Made by a program: the position numbers and the translations under genes. A DNA stretch of 64,000 nt, taken from Bradyrhizobium sp. CIAT3101. Lineage in GTDB: Bacteria > Pseudomonadota > Alphaproteobacteria > Rhizobiales > Xanthobacteraceae. The DNA lies in contig NZ_CP121634.1 of NCBI RefSeq assembly GCF_029714945.1, forward strand, positions 4,423,001 through 4,487,000, written 5' to 3'. Below are positions 1-10,670 of the stretch, piece after piece. The notes under the pieces were generated by a model. The model was given only the letters and a program-made list of their open reading frames with translations. It was not told the DNA's origin and did no database searches. Each line of letters opens with the position of its first letter. Positions within the stretch are counted from its first letter, which is position 1.

Positions 1-1
1 C

Positions 2-2224
<2,223 letters not shown>

Positions 2225-2307
2225 GCGTTAACCGCGTGCATGAAGATGCGTTTCGGACTGGTTGGCCGGACGCAGGCAATTCGAAGGCACCGTGTTACCT
2301 TGCACCC

Positions 2308-3417
2308 ATGCGCCTCCTTGCCCTGCTTCTCATCTTGTTCACGGCCTCCGCCCGCGCCGGCGACGGGCCGTTGATGAGCGCGCACGTGATGTTGCCTGTC
2401 GTGATCTCCGGCAACAAGGTGTCGCTCGAAAGCTTCGTGGTTCGTCCTGATCGCCCCGGCAAATTTCCTCTCGTCGTGATCACTCACGGGATGCCTCACG
2501 GCTTCGGCGAAGAATTCTTCACTGAAATCCTCAACCGCTCTCCGGTGGACTACAGCAAGGCAGCCGTCGCCTTCGCGCAGCGAGGATATGCAGTGGTCTC
2601 GATCATGCGTCGTGGCTATGGCCGATCTGGGGGCGGGTTCTCCGAGTCTTTGCGGCAGGCCTGCGACTACCTTCCCGCCGTGCACGCTGCCGCCGGGGAT
2701 GTCATTGCGGCCGTCGATTCACTGCGCAATGAGCCCTGGGTCGACGCTGAGCATGTTGTCTTGCTCGGTCATTCCGTTGGGGGGCTCACGGTGATGGCCG
2801 TTGCCGCACAGAACATACCGGGGGTCGTTGGCGCCGTGAATTTTGACGGCGGTCGAAATAGCTTCTCCGCACCCAACCAACCTTGCTCGCCTGATCATCT
2901 GGTCGATACAGTCGCCGCATTGGGGCGCACGGCCCGTATCCCCATGCTTTGGCTCTATGCCGAGAACGATCAATTCTACGGTCCAGACTTGGCACGGCGC
3001 ATGTTCGTGGCCTTCAGCGCTGGCGGTGCGCCTGCGCAGTTGAGTGTGCTGCCTCCGTTCGGATCGAACGGCCACAATACCGTCATGCTCGCGCCGGCAG
3101 ACACCTGGCTTCCATCCGTTGACCCTTTTCTTGAAAAACTGGGTCTTCCAACCAGGACTGTCATAGCGGCGCCGTTGTTCGCAGATCTGCCAATCCCGCC
3201 GGGGGCTGTCACCGCTTGCCAGGAATCGTTCGCGGCCTACCTCGCCAATCCCGATGACGCCAAGGCCTTCGCGGTGAGCACGCACGGCCACTGCGGGACT
3301 GGATTTGGTCGCACAGCCGTCGAGGCGCGCGAGCCTGCTGTGATGAGATGCAAGATCAATTCGCACGGCGAAGATTGCAGGCTTTACGCGGTCGGACAGA
3401 AGCTTGCGGGGGATTGA
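2308..3417 (+). CDS. Secreted alpha/beta hydrolase (dienelactone-hydrolase-like)
   Basis: Probable exported serine hydrolase of 369 aa. ATG 2308 was chosen because it gives a clean signal peptide (MRLLALLLILFTASARAG); the frame is open further upstream but reads as non-coding. The nucleophile elbow is GHSVGG with Ser 156, following the strand VVLLG. The oxyanion region resembles VITHGMPHG. A candidate acid lies in LYAENDQFYGP and the candidate His is in SNGHNTV. The last 80 residues carry four Cys (CQES, HCGTG, MRCKIN, EDCRL), probably paired in the periplasm, and look like an extra C-terminal segment. There is no obvious Shine-Dalgarno sequence. The substrate cannot be inferred. Confidence 0.85.
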   Translation: MRLLALLLILFTASARAGDGPLMSAHVMLPVVISGNKVSLESFVVRPDRPGKFPLVVITHGMPHGFGEEFFTEILNRSPVDYSKAAVAFAQRGYAVVSIMRRGYGRSGGGFSESLRQACDYLPAVHAAAGDVIAAVDSLRNEPWVDAEHVVLLGHSVGGLTVMAVAAQNIPGVVGAVNFDGGRNSFSAPNQPCSPDHLVDTVAALGRTARIPMLWLYAENDQFYGPDLARRMFVAFSAGGAPAQLSVLPPFGSNGHNTVMLAPADTWLPSVDPFLEKLGLPTRTVIAAPLFADLPIPPGAVTACQESFAAYLANPDDAKAFAVSTHGHCGTGFGRTAVEAREPAVMRCKINSHGEDCRLYAVGQKLAGD

Positions 3418-3517
3418 ACCGCAGTCCACGCGATGGCGGCAGTTCCCGCAATTCGCCGAAAATGATCCGGCCACCGCCCCGTCAAAGGGCTTCTCGAATA
3501 CTCAATTGGGCTAGCTG

Positions 3518-4060
3518 ATGCACTGCGAGATTCGAGACGCTGTCGACGGTGATCTCCCAGCGATCGCGAGATTGCACGCAGCGAGCTGGAAGGTGGCGTA
3601 TCGGGGCATCCTGCCAGACGCCTTTCTTGATCGGGGTCTGGACGACAATCGCGCACGACGATGGGGCGGAATATTCGATCGGATGGCTCCGCGTGATCGG
3701 CTTCTGATTGCAACACGAGAGAATTCGGCGGCTGGATTCATTTCCGGGTGGACAACACCGGCCACGGATTGCGAACCCGGTTTCGACCTGCATGTTGACA
3801 ACCTTCACGTCAGGCCGGACCTCCGGGGGCAGGGGCTTGGCGTGGCTATGATGCAGAGTTTGTCGAGACGACAGACGGCCGATGGAAGCGTCAGAGCTTA
3901 CCTCTGGGTTCTCGACGGCAACGAACCCGCGCACCGGTTCTATGCAAGGCTTGGCGGCCGCGTGTCCGACTGGCGACAAATCGAGCTTGGCGGCACGATG
4001 ATCGGCGAGACAAGGATTGTCTGGGACGATTTCAAATCCTTGCAACAGCTTTCGCTTTGA
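3518..4060 (+). CDS. GNAT family N-acetyltransferase
   Basis: A 180-aa cytoplasmic acyl-CoA-dependent N-acetyltransferase. It opens with the usual GNAT N-terminus (IRDAVDGDLPAIARLH then WKVAYRGILPD), an arrangement common in single-domain GNATs close to RimI. The acetyl-CoA pyrophosphate-binding loop is VRPDLRGQGLGVAMM, and the C-terminal core contains the typical NEPAHRFYARLGG, the motif-B helix with a Tyr that often serves as general acid. It stands alone, 100 bp after the hydrolase and facing the small gene at 4094. The substrate is unknown. Confidence 0.85.
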   Translation: MHCEIRDAVDGDLPAIARLHAASWKVAYRGILPDAFLDRGLDDNRARRWGGIFDRMAPRDRLLIATRENSAAGFISGWTTPATDCEPGFDLHVDNLHVRPDLRGQGLGVAMMQSLSRRQTADGSVRAYLWVLDGNEPAHRFYARLGGRVSDWRQIELGGTMIGETRIVWDDFKSLQQLSL

Positions 4061-4093
4061 CCGCGCCGCCCCTCTGACAAATGTGCGGCGCCG

Positions 4094-4273
4094 TTACAGT
4101 TTCCCATAGACCCGCGCGGCGACCGCCTTCAGCGACCATCTGAGCGCCGGCATCGCGCCGGCGAGCTCCTGCGCGCTGATGAACGGGCAGGTTTGGGCAG
4201 CGTGCACGGGTGGCACCGGGACGGCTGCGACTGCGAGGATGAGAGCGAGGCAACAGAGCAGACGATCGATCAT
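4094..4273 (-). CDS. Very short predicted secreted protein, possibly a truncated gene
   Basis: A 59-residue frame beginning at Met 4273 (Met 4279 is an alternative). Residues 1-24 form a good signal peptide (MIDRLLCCLALILAVAAVP, cleavage near VHAAQ), followed by only about 35 mature residues including CPFISAQELAGAMPALRW. The mature part resembles, from memory, the start of longer Bradyrhizobium secreted proteins, so this may be a 3'-truncated remnant. That resemblance is an inference. It is convergent with the GNAT gene. Confidence 0.4.
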   Translation of the reverse strand: MIDRLLCCLALILAVAAVPVPPVHAAQTCPFISAQELAGAMPALRWSLKAVAARVYGKL

Positions 4274-4457
4274 GTGCATTGGATAATTTGCTACCGCTGT
4301 TGATGTGCCATGTATTGATGTGGCGAACGAAGATGGCGGGATTCCCCTTAATTTCACAGCACCGGGCAAGCAAGTGTTAAGCACGCAGCTCCAATTGCCG
4401 TAACGCTATCTTATCAATCAGTAATTGAAAATGGCACGAGTTTTCCTGCTGTGAGCG

Positions 4458-4520
4458 ATGCTGTTGGCTCAGGACGATCGTATTGAAGATCCTTCCGTTC
4501 TTTCCCAACGCGTAGTGTGA
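4458..4520 (+). repeat. Copy A of a short coding-tail direct repeat
   Basis: This stretch matches 5777-5839, with 25 identical consecutive bases in the centre. It reads as 20 codons plus stop, MLLAQDDRIEDPSVLSQRVV, against AILLTQDDRIEDPTILSQLAA in copy B. An in-frame TGA lies at 4452-4454 and there is no ribosome binding site, so copy A looks like a fragment of a gene tail. The unknown gene at 4530 begins 9 bp later. Confidence 0.6.
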
Positions 4521-4529
4521 GTATCAGAC

Positions 4530-5180
4530 ATGGCCATTTTCGGCTTCGGACGCCGAAGCACACCTAATTCCAGCAAGCATATTGTTCCGCCGGAATTATG
4601 GGACGATCCAGAGAACGCTGCGTTTTTCGCGAGGATCGGTGCAAAGCCGGATGATCCGGGCAATCTTCGTGTCTCGCATGCAGATGTTGCGAGGATGATC
4701 GAGGAAGGCCGCAAGGCTGTCGACGCACGCATCCGTCAGGTTCGGACCAAGGCGATGGCGGAGGGGCACGACAATCTCAATGTGCGGGCGTTGTCGCTCC
4801 TTCACGACGATTGCTGGAACGGCGAAGCCGGTGATTTTCTCATCTACCATCTGGGCCTGAACCCATACGACGAATGGAACACGATGCTTGTCGCGGGAGA
4901 TGTGAGAACTGCCTCCATTCTCGATATGCCGTTCTGTACGGAAGAGATCCTTCAACACCTCGCCAGGACTGGACTGCCCCTCATTCTTGGACTTCGCGAC
5001 AAGCTTCGCGCCGCGCATGACGAGGTCCAGCGGACGCACGAATTCGGCCGCTTCCAGGACATCTACGACGACACGGTGGTCAAGGTGAAAAGGGTGGCGC
5101 AATTGTTCGGCACCGGGCTGGTCGAGACGTATCAAGCTTGGCGGCAAAGGCAAGCCGATGGTCGGTCCGCGCCTCGTTGA
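4530..5180 (+). CDS. Conserved-looking hypothetical protein, 216 aa
   Basis: I do not recognise the family. The protein is soluble, acidic and mixed alpha-helical, with no signal peptide or membrane segment. It starts MAIFGFGRR and has a helical middle (VARMIEEGRKAVDARIRQV), a segment rich in aromatic and acidic residues (HDDCWNGEAGDFLIYHLG) and a charged C-terminal helix. Codon use looks like the neighbours, which supports a real gene. It lies between the two copies of the short direct repeat at 4458 and 5777, together with the 5257 gene. The ribosome binding site is weak. Confidence 0.7.
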   Translation: MAIFGFGRRSTPNSSKHIVPPELWDDPENAAFFARIGAKPDDPGNLRVSHADVARMIEEGRKAVDARIRQVRTKAMAEGHDNLNVRALSLLHDDCWNGEAGDFLIYHLGLNPYDEWNTMLVAGDVRTASILDMPFCTEEILQHLARTGLPLILGLRDKLRAAHDEVQRTHEFGRFQDIYDDTVVKVKRVAQLFGTGLVETYQAWRQRQADGRSAPR

Positions 5181-5256
5181 ATAGACGCGTTGGGCGGAGT
5201 GCATTCGACGTGGTTGTTGGCGACAATATCGGCCGAGCGCTGCAGGAGACGGGACG

Positions 5257-5715
5257 ATGGGACTGAGAAGCTACGTGGCGATGGCACTCTTCATTTGCGG
5301 CGCAGCCTGGCTTTGGGCGACGGGTTCGCAGCGGGCCGACGCTCAGAGGCAAGCTGTCGCCTCGCAATACAGTCTGGGTGACCAACAAGTGCCCCTCTAC
5401 GACAAATGCATCAGTGCGATGGAGCACAAAGGCCTGCGTGCTGGAGGTTCAAAACAGCAGTTTTGTGGCTGCCTCGTGCAACGCGGACTCAGCAATCTGC
5501 AACCGGACGAGTCCGATGTCGTGTTTGGTTGGATCAGGAATGGCACCCCCAAGAACGTCACGGTCACGGACCGGCAGAACAGGGTGTTGGTAGCAGCGAT
5601 TGGCTGCTCCGAAGAGGGACGCAGCACGTGGTCGTCTGTCGAAGCAATGCAATCCTGGTGCGCTGAAAAGGATGCCAGACGCGAACTCTCGCAATGCAAG
5701 CTCAAGCTGAAATGA
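5257..5715 (+). CDS. Hypothetical exported Cys-containing protein, 152 aa
   Basis: No family was recognised. Residues 6-22 are a hydrophobic helix (YVAMALFICGAAWLWAT) followed by SQRADAQ, fitting a signal peptide or single anchor. The rest is hydrophilic with six Cys arranged as DKCISAM, FCGCLVQRG, IGCSEEG, SWCAEKD and SQCKLK, which suggests periplasmic disulfides. The AKDARRELSQCKLKLK-type tail is basic. A small frame begins 7 bp after its stop, so the two may be co-translated. Confidence 0.7.
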   Translation: MGLRSYVAMALFICGAAWLWATGSQRADAQRQAVASQYSLGDQQVPLYDKCISAMEHKGLRAGGSKQQFCGCLVQRGLSNLQPDESDVVFGWIRNGTPKNVTVTDRQNRVLVAAIGCSEEGRSTWSSVEAMQSWCAEKDARRELSQCKLKLK

Positions 5716-5722
5716 GGCTGGA

Positions 5723-5839
5723 ATGGCGACTTTGTTCGACGGCGACTCGACGCTCTCGCTGATTCTCGCCAACGCGATACTGTTGACTCAGGACGATCGT
5801 ATTGAAGATCCCACCATTCTCTCCCAACTCGCTGCGTGA
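5723..5839 (+). CDS. Small ORF, 38 aa, carrying copy B of the repeated tail
   Basis: Reads MATLFDGDSTLSLILANAI then LLTQDDRIEDPTILSQLAA. It has a Shine-Dalgarno GAGG at 5714-5717, five bases before ATG 5723, and sits immediately behind the 5257 gene. Its last 21 codons are the second copy of the repeat seen at 4458-4520. Differences between the copies are mostly third-position or conservative (T/A, T/S, I/V), which argues that the peptide has been under selection. Function unknown. Confidence 0.45.
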   Translation: MATLFDGDSTLSLILANAILLTQDDRIEDPTILSQLAA

Positions 5840-6017
5840 GCGTCGGGCGCCCTCGCCGTAAAGGCGGTGAATGGCCATCGTGCCAGAAATAGCATGGGCA
5901 ACGTGGACGAACCGTAAAAGGGATTCTCGAGGATGTCTCTGTCGGCCGTCCGTCATCACCGAAAAGAGCGCGCCGACCGTGAACAACACAGCCTCGGGCC
6001 GGATATGGGGCCGAAGC

Positions 6018-6800
6018 TTACTCGGGTCCTCGCACGTAGAGCGAGATAAACCGGTCGATCATCGGGTTGATCTGCTCCGGCACTTCCAGCGACAGGAAAT
6101 GCCCGGAGCCGACGGCCTTGGCCGTGACCAATTGCGGGCACAGCGCCGCAAAACGATCCAGATCCGCAAGCCGATGGGCCGCTTCGATGTAGAGCACCGG
6201 GACCCGGCACGCCTGGGCGCACTCACGCGCCCGATGCTCATCCCAGGGGAACAGACTTTTAAACGTGGACACCAGCACGTGCTGTGGCGTCGCCAGGAAG
6301 GTCTGTTCAACATGGGCGCGGCAGGCGTCCGTCGGCAGACAGGAGTCCGCCACAATTTTCCGCGCCTCGTCCGTAAAGTTCGGCCCGCTCAGGCCTTCCA
6401 AATAGCCGGTGAACACCGTGCCTGCTGAGGCAGGGAAGAACACCCCGGAGTCGAGCAGCACCAGGCCCGCAGGAAAATCCGGATAGCGTGCGGCGATTTC
6501 GAGCGCCATGTTGCCACCCATGCTCTGACCCACGATGACCGGCTTTGTGATCTGCTGTCGGTTGCACAGCCAGACGAGATCATCGGCGAAGCCTTCGATC
6601 GAATACACCTGTTCCGGCTTGTCGCTTTCACCATGCCCCCGCAACTCGGCATTCAACGCCCGACCTTGACGGGCGAAATACGCCATCTGCGGCGCAAAAT
6701 GCGTGCGGTCGCCGCCGAGGCCATGGACGAACAGAAATTGCAGCGATCCCGTCCCGGCGATGTCGAAGGAAAGCTGGATGCCATCACGCGCGAGTTTCAT
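6018..6800 (-). CDS. Alpha/beta fold hydrolase, 260 aa
   Basis: Cytoplasmic serine hydrolase of the classic 260-residue esterase/lactonase type. The HG oxyanion motif is FVHGLGGDRTHF, the nucleophile elbow GQSMGG places Ser at residue 93, and the catalytic His lies in GSGHFLSLE near residue 233. The start is fixed by a near-perfect Shine-Dalgarno GGAGGTGA two bases before ATG. It is monocistronic and convergent with the 5257-5839 genes. The chemical substrate is not deducible. Confidence 0.88.
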   Translation of the reverse strand: MKLARDGIQLSFDIAGTGSLQFLFVHGLGGDRTHFAPQMAYFARQGRALNAELRGHGESDKPEQVYSIEGFADDLVWLCNRQQITKPVIVGQSMGGNMALEIAARYPDFPAGLVLLDSGVFFPASAGTVFTGYLEGLSGPNFTDEARKIVADSCLPTDACRAHVEQTFLATPQHVLVSTFKSLFPWDEHRARECAQACRVPVLYIEAAHRLADLDRFAALCPQLVTAKAVGSGHFLSLEVPEQINPMIDRFISLYVRGPE

Positions 6801-6979
6801 GGATCACCTCCGTATTCACCGACATGTCCGGGTGTCTCTGGCGAGACCTTAGTCCAAGCGGCAGCGCTGTGGAGATTCGAACTTGTCGCGAAGGATTGGG
6901 CTGCGGGAGGGGCCGCTTCGACATTGGGTTGTATCGAGCCCACCAGTTCTGGGGAACTGGCGATGATGATACGTTACCC

Positions 6980-7078
6980 CTGTTTTGCCCGACGGGTCAA
7001 ATTGTTTTCGTAAAATACGAAATTCACCGTGCCGACTGGCCGGCTACGGTGCATGGGGTTGTTTTACGGATTTTGAGT
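6980..7078. repeat. Fragment of a Bradyrhizobium-type intergenic repeat
   Basis: Non-coding, AT-richer than its surroundings, containing TGTTTTGCCCGACGGGTCAA followed by GTTTTCGTAAAATACGAA. A related core, TGTTTTGCCCGCCGGG, occurs at the end of the long repeat near 52170. I recognise this as a common dispersed intergenic sequence in Bradyrhizobium (from memory). The remainder of 6801-6979 holds only a small hairpin (CCAGTTC...GAACTGG, 6943-6960). Confidence 0.5.
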
Positions 7079-7082
7079 TCGG

Positions 7083-7412
7083 CTAGATCGAGAAGCTGGT
7101 GCCGCAGCCGCAGGACGCCGTCGCATTGGGATTGTTGACGCGGAACGAGGCGCCGATCAGATCGTCGACGAAATCCACCTGCGAGCCCGCCAGGAACGGC
7201 TGGGAGGCGGAATCGACCAGCACCACCGCGTTCTCCTGCTCGATCACGAGATCGTCGTCGGTGCGGTCGCGGTCGATGTCGAACTTGTACTGGAAGCCGG
7301 AGCAGCCGCCGCCCTCGACCGAGATGCGCAGCATCGCGCCTGTGCCTTCGCCCTTGAGGATCTCCCCGATCCGGCGGGCGGCGCGGTCACTGATGGTCAC
7401 AGGGGTGGTCAT
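7083..7412 (-). CDS. erpA: Iron-sulfur cluster insertion protein, A-type carrier
   Basis: A 109-aa A-type Fe-S carrier that accepts a cluster from the SUF machinery and delivers it to apo-proteins. All three ligand cysteines are present: GGGCSGF and the C-terminal SCGCGTSF. The family core ISDRAARRI, MLRISVEGGGCSG and FVDDLIGASFRVNNPNA is intact. ATG 7412 was preferred over the longer frame to 7499 because homologues start MTTPVT-like and a GGAG lies 7 bp upstream. It is divergent from dgt, a pairing I regard as usual in this group. ErpA and IscA are hard to separate by sequence; erpA is the common annotation. Confidence 0.92.
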   Translation of the reverse strand: MTTPVTISDRAARRIGEILKGEGTGAMLRISVEGGGCSGFQYKFDIDRDRTDDDLVIEQENAVVLVDSASQPFLAGSQVDFVDDLIGASFRVNNPNATASCGCGTSFSI

Positions 7413-7521
7413 AGTTCGTCTCCGATAGGCCCGCGTCATAGCCAATTCATTTGGTATCCCGCGTCCGGCATAGTTAAGTGCAAGGATACGCAGAATCAAA
7501 TGGATAGGGACTAAATTCGTC

Positions 7522-8730
7522 GTGTCCGTCGGAATGGCTGACCCCCGCGCATCCTATGCCTGCGACCCCGAGCGCAGCCGTGGCCGGCTGGTCGCCGAGC
7601 CTCCGAGCCGGACCCGCAGCCCGTTCCGGCGGGACTGCGACCGGGTGATCCATTCCACCGCGTTCCGCCGCCTGAAGTACAAGACCCAGGTGTTCGTGTT
7701 CCACGAGGGCGACCATTACCGCACCCGGCTGACCCATTCGCTGGAGGTGGCGCAGATCGCCCGCGCGCTGGCCCGGCAGTTGGGGCTCGACGAGGACCTC
7801 ACGGAAACCCTGGCGCTCGCTCATGATCTCGGTCATCCGCCGTTCGGCCATGCCGGCGAGCGGGCGCTGGACGCCTGCCTGAAGGACTTCGGCGGCTTCG
7901 ACCACAACGCCCAGGCGCTCCGCGTCGTTGGCTCGTTGGAGCACCGCTATCCCGAGTTCGACGGGCTGAACCTGACCTGGGAGTCGCTCGAAGGCATTGT
8001 CAAGCACAACGGCCCGCTGACCGACCGCAGCGGTGCGCCGGTCGGGCGCTATCGCGAGCACGGCATTCCCGTCGGAATCGCCGACTATATCAAGAGCTAC
8101 GACCTCGAATTGTGGAGCTTCGCCTCGCTGGAGGCCCAGGTCGCGGCGATCGCCGACGACATCGCCTACGACGCCCACGACATCGACGACGGCCTGCGCG
8201 CGGGTCTATTCCACCTCGACGATCTCAAGGTGATGCCGCTCACGGCCGAGATCATCGCCGAGACCTCGGCGCATTATCCCGATCTCGAAGACGTGAGGCG
8301 TGGGGCCGAGCTGGTGCGCGAGCTGATCTCGCACCTGATCGGCGCGGTGTTTGCGGAGGCGCAGAAGAACATCGCCGCCGTCCGGCCGCAGTCGGCCCAG
8401 GACGTCCGCCAGCAGAGCCGGGCGCTGGTCGCTTTCCCGGCGGAGGTCGCCGCAGAGGAGGCCGCCATCAAGCGCTTCCTCTTCGGGCACATGTACCGCC
8501 ACAAGCGGGTGGTGCGGGTGATGGCGGAGGCGGAACAGATCCTGTTCGACTTGTTCGCAAAGTACCTGACATCACCAGCCGACCTCCCGCCGGAATGGCT
8601 GGTCGGAGCAGAGGCGGACGACGAGGGCGACCGGGCCCGCCGGATCGGCAATTTCATTGCCGGAATGACCGACCGTTTCGCCCTGACCGAGCACCAGCGG
8701 CTCTTTGACTCGACCCCGGATTTGCGTTAG
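7522..8730 (+). CDS. dgt: Deoxyguanosinetriphosphate triphosphohydrolase-like protein
   Basis: HD-domain dNTPase of 402 aa that cleaves dNTP to deoxynucleoside and triphosphate. The N-terminal family signature [20 protein letters not shown] is followed by the HD metal site residues: His in THSLEV, the HD pair in [11 protein letters not shown], and the later Asp in [11 protein letters not shown]. Start is GTG 7522; ATG 7534 is an alternative. argS begins 8 bp after the stop, so the two are probably co-transcribed. Its exact nucleotide preference cannot be told from sequence. Confidence 0.93.
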   Translation: MSVGMADPRASYACDPERSRGRLVAEPPSRTRSPFRRDCDRVIHSTAFRRLKYKTQVFVFHEGDHYRTRLTHSLEVAQIARALARQLGLDEDLTETLALAHDLGHPPFGHAGERALDACLKDFGGFDHNAQALRVVGSLEHRYPEFDGLNLTWESLEGIVKHNGPLTDRSGAPVGRYREHGIPVGIADYIKSYDLELWSFASLEAQVAAIADDIAYDAHDIDDGLRAGLFHLDDLKVMPLTAEIIAETSAHYPDLEDVRRGAELVRELISHLIGAVFAEAQKNIAAVRPQSAQDVRQQSRALVAFPAEVAAEEAAIKRFLFGHMYRHKRVVRVMAEAEQILFDLFAKYLTSPADLPPEWLVGAEADDEGDRARRIGNFIAGMTDRFALTEHQRLFDSTPDLR

Positions 8731-8738
8731 GCGGCGCC

Positions 8739-10529
8739 ATGCCCGACACATCCTCAGCCCCGCATTTGTTCGCCGACGTGCTCGCACGCGTGCACGCCGC
8801 CTGCCGCGCGCTCGCGGCGGAAGCCAACTGGCCCGAGGGCATCGATTTCTCGCGCGTGGTGGTCGAGCCGCCGCGCGATGCGACCCATGGGGACATGGCG
8901 ACCAACGCCGCCATGGTGCTTGCGAAAGAGGCAAAGGCAAAGCCCCGGGACCTCGCCGAGCAGATCGCCGAGCGGCTTCGCGCCGACGCACTGATTGACA
9001 AGGTCGACGTCGCCGGTCCCGGTTTCATCAACCTGACCTTGAACCCGGCGGCCTGGGCCGAGGCGCTGCGCACGGTGCTGCGCGAGGGGGCTGATTACGG
9101 TCGCGTCCGCGGCGGCTCCAAGGTCAATGTCGAATACGTCTCGGCCAATCCGACCGGACCGATGCATGTCGGCCATTGCCGCGGCGCCGTGTTCGGCGAC
9201 GCGCTGGCGAGCCTGCTTCAGTTCGGCGGCCACGACGTCACCCGCGAATATTACATCAACGACGCCGGCGCCCAGGTCGATGTGCTCGCGCGCTCTGCGT
9301 TCCTGCGGTATCGCGAGGCGCTCGGCGAGGATATCGGTGCTATTCCGGAGGGGCTCTATCCGGGCGACTATTTGAAGCCGGTCGGCGCAGCGCTGGCGAA
9401 GGAGCATGGCGACAAGCTGCTCGCGATGAGCGAGGCGCAATGGCTGCCGACGGTGCGGGCCAAGGCGATCGCGATGATGATGGACGAGATCAAGGGCGAT
9501 CTCGCTGCGCTCAACATCCGCCACGACGTGTTCTTCTCGGAGCGCTCGCTGATCGAGAGCGGCAACAACAAGGTTGCCGAGACCATCTCGTTCCTGCAGG
9601 CCAAGGGCGACATCTATGAAGGCCGCCTGCCGCCGCCGAAGGGCGCGCCGGTCGAGGACTGGGAAGACCGCGAGCAGCTGCTGTTCAAGGCGACCGCCTA
9701 CGGCGACGACGTCGATCGTCCGCTGATCAAGTCGGACAATTCCTATACCTACTTCGCCTCCGACATCGCCTACCACAAGAACAAGTTCGACCGTGGTTTT
9801 GCGGAGATGATCGACGTCTGGGGCGCCGATCACGGCGGCTACATCAAGCGTATGCAGGCCGCAGTGAAGGCGACGACCTCCGGCAAGGGGGAGCTCGACG
9901 TCAAGATCGTCCAGCTCGTGAAGTTGCTGCGCAACGGCGAACCGGTGAAAATGTCCAAGCGGAGCGGGGACTTCGTCACCTTGCGTGAGGTGGTGGATGA
10001 AGTCGGCCAGGATGCCGTTCGCTTCATGATGCTCTATCGCAAGAACGACGCGGTGCTCGACTTCGACCTCGCCAAGGTCATGGAACAGTCGCGCGACAAC
10101 CCGGTGTTCTACGTTCAGTACGGCCACGCCCGCGGACACTCGATCTTCCGCAACGCGCGGGCTGAGGTGTTCCCGGAACTCCCCGAGGATGCCGACAAGC
10201 GGATCGCCTGGCTCAGTGAGTCGGCGGTGGAGCGGCTGTCCGACCCTGTCGAACTCGACCTTCTCAAGCGCCTCGCAATTTATCCTCGCATGCTGGAAGC
10301 CGCCGCCGCGGCCCACGAGCCGCACCGTATTGCCTTTTATCTCTATGACTTAGCGAGCGAATTTCACGCACTTTGGACGAAGGGGCGCGATTTGCCCTAT
10401 TTACGCTTCATTATCAATAATGATGCAGTTCTAACAAAGGCGCGGCTGGCCATGGTCCAGGGCGTCGTCTCTGTCCTGGCATCGGGCCTCGCCATCCTCG
10501 GCGTCCATGCTCCGGACGAGATGCGGTAG
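8739..10529 (+). CDS. argS: Arginyl-tRNA synthetase
   Basis: Class I aminoacyl-tRNA synthetase of 596 aa, charging tRNA-Arg. The HIGH motif is [15 protein letters not shown] and the KMSKS-like motif is [10 protein letters not shown]. It has the N-terminal Arg-tRNA-synthetase additional domain (residues 1-110) and the C-terminal DALR anticodon-binding helical bundle. Length is normal. It is followed by the SPOR protein gene in the same direction. Confidence 0.97.
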   Translation: MPDTSSAPHLFADVLARVHAACRALAAEANWPEGIDFSRVVVEPPRDATHGDMATNAAMVLAKEAKAKPRDLAEQIAERLRADALIDKVDVAGPGFINLTLNPAAWAEALRTVLREGADYGRVRGGSKVNVEYVSANPTGPMHVGHCRGAVFGDALASLLQFGGHDVTREYYINDAGAQVDVLARSAFLRYREALGEDIGAIPEGLYPGDYLKPVGAALAKEHGDKLLAMSEAQWLPTVRAKAIAMMMDEIKGDLAALNIRHDVFFSERSLIESGNNKVAETISFLQAKGDIYEGRLPPPKGAPVEDWEDREQLLFKATAYGDDVDRPLIKSDNSYTYFASDIAYHKNKFDRGFAEMIDVWGADHGGYIKRMQAAVKATTSGKGELDVKIVQLVKLLRNGEPVKMSKRSGDFVTLREVVDEVGQDAVRFMMLYRKNDAVLDFDLAKVMEQSRDNPVFYVQYGHARGHSIFRNARAEVFPELPEDADKRIAWLSESAVERLSDPVELDLLKRLAIYPRMLEAAAAAHEPHRIAFYLYDLASEFHALWTKGRDLPYLRFIINNDAVLTKARLAMVQGVVSVLASGLAILGVHAPDEMR

Positions 10530-10670
10530 TTTGGGGCGAACTACTTAAGGGGAATATTTGGGGGTACCGGCAGAAGCCGGATCGCTTAGACTTGGTTGAA
10601 AGCCTTGTGGGTCGAAAGCCGCGCCTTGGTCGAGGGGCGCGCGGCTTTCCCGAAGGGACGCATCATCACG

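Noticed and set aside
8754..10325. 523-aa open frame antisense to argS
   Set aside because: Arg/His-rich composition, no domain, fully opposite a certain argS; a GC-rich shadow frame.
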